This document shows positions 5,202-5,650 of a DNA stretch of 5,650 nucleotides, piece after piece. The stretch's first letter is position 1, and every line of letters begins with the position of its first letter. A program made the translations under genes and the position numbers. The notes under the pieces are model-generated. The model did no database searches, had not been told where the DNA came from, and saw only the letters and a list, made by a program, of their open reading frames with translations. The stretch comes from Pseudomonadota bacterium (GTDB lineage: Bacteria > Pseudomonadota > Alphaproteobacteria > Caulobacterales > Caulobacteraceae): positions 1-5,650 of the forward strand of contig JAEXJH010000688.1 of the NCBI GenBank assembly GCA_023445955.1, written 5' to 3'.

Positions 5202-5639
5202 TTGCGCTATCTGCACACCATGGTCCGTGTCCGTGATCTGGACGCCTCGCTGCGGTTCTATTGCGGCGGCCTGGGCCTCCAGGAAGCCTACCGCATGGAG
5301 AACGAGAAGGGCCGCTTCACCTTGGTGTTCCTGGCCGCGCCGGAAGACCTGGAAGCCGCCAAGGAGCGCAAGGCCCCGCTGGTCGAGCTGACCTACAACT
5401 GGGACGACGAGGAGTATCAGGGCGGCCGCAATTTCGGTCACCTGGCCTACCGCGTGGACGATATTTACGAGACCTGCCAGCGCCTGATGGACATGGGCGT
5501 GACGATCAACCGCCCGCCGCGCGACGGCCACATGGCGTTCGTGCGCTCGCCGGACGGCGTCTCGGTCGAGCTGCTGCAGGACGGCAACCTGCCCGCCGCC
5601 GAGCCGTGGGCCTCGATGCCCAATACGGGCGTCTGGTAA
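5202..5639 (+). CDS. gloA: Lactoylglutathione lyase (glyoxalase I)
   Basis: This is a 145-residue cytosolic VOC-fold enzyme that isomerises the hemithioacetal of methylglyoxal and glutathione to S-lactoylglutathione. The start MRYLHTMVRVRDL matches the E. coli GloA start (MRLLHTMLRV) closely. The four metal ligands are all present: His5, Glu62 in VELTYNW, His80 in FGHLAY and Glu123 in VSVELL. The two babab modules cover about 1-65 and 75-125. A short tail (PAAEPWASMPNTGVW) extends beyond the metal site. Short single-domain enzymes of this kind are usually Ni/Co-dependent and dimeric in bacteria. Translation starts at TTG: AGGAGG is seven bases upstream, and starting at the ATG of residue 7 would delete His5. 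The gene begins 64 bases after the ABC exporter stop on the same strand with no visible terminator between, so co-transcription is likely. A moderate TATACC (5165-5170) could mark a promoter of its own but lacks a good -35. Confidence 0.95.
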   Translation: MRYLHTMVRVRDLDASLRFYCGGLGLQEAYRMENEKGRFTLVFLAAPEDLEAAKERKAPLVELTYNWDDEEYQGGRNFGHLAYRVDDIYETCQRLMDMGVTINRPPRDGHMAFVRSPDGVSVELLQDGNLPAAEPWASMPNTGVW

Positions 5640-5650
5640 GGCCTCAAGAG

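Overview
The window is very GC-rich, with strongly GC-biased third codon positions. Its gene content suggests an alphaproteobacterium, most likely Caulobacter or a close relative. The clues are a pimeloyl-CoA dehydrogenase-type small subunit, a small Cys-containing secreted protein of a type I associate with Caulobacterales, an Atm1-type exporter and frequent GTG/TTG starts. This assignment is made from sequence style and family recall, not from a search.

Layout, left to right. (1) 3-788 (+) is the C-terminal two thirds of an acyl-CoA dehydrogenase, followed by a strong intrinsic terminator. (2) 789-1380 holds no large gene. It contains a pair of AT-rich repeated elements with promoter-like sequence, then a stretch able to form several RNA hairpins. 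A 40-codon open frame (1172-1294) follows with a good Shine-Dalgarno sequence (SD), then a bidirectional terminator. The SD of the small frame is complementary to two different segments, one upstream and one just after its stop codon, so this unit looks like a translationally controlled small-protein mRNA or dual-function small RNA. (3) On the minus strand, 2406-1798 encodes a LOG/TIGR00730 nucleotide-processing enzyme and 1695-1381 a small exported four-cysteine protein. An intrinsic terminator oriented with the LOG gene lies between its likely promoter and its SD, suggesting transcription attenuation. (4) On the plus strand, 2466-5639 carries a lipoprotein with two Ig-like repeats, an Atm1-type ABC exporter whose start overlaps the lipoprotein stop, and glyoxalase I (gloA) starting at TTG 64 bases later.

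How the genes may work together. The right-hand trio has a possible glutathione theme: Atm1-type exporters handle glutathione species and GloA acts on the glutathione adduct of methylglyoxal. This is inference from families and gene order. The left-hand acyl-CoA dehydrogenase belongs to a separate transcription unit closed by its own terminator. The least explained part is 960-1365 (repeats, structured leader, small frame, terminator); the second is the LOG leader at 2404-2494. No tRNA, rRNA, insertion sequence, CRISPR array or replication origin was seen.
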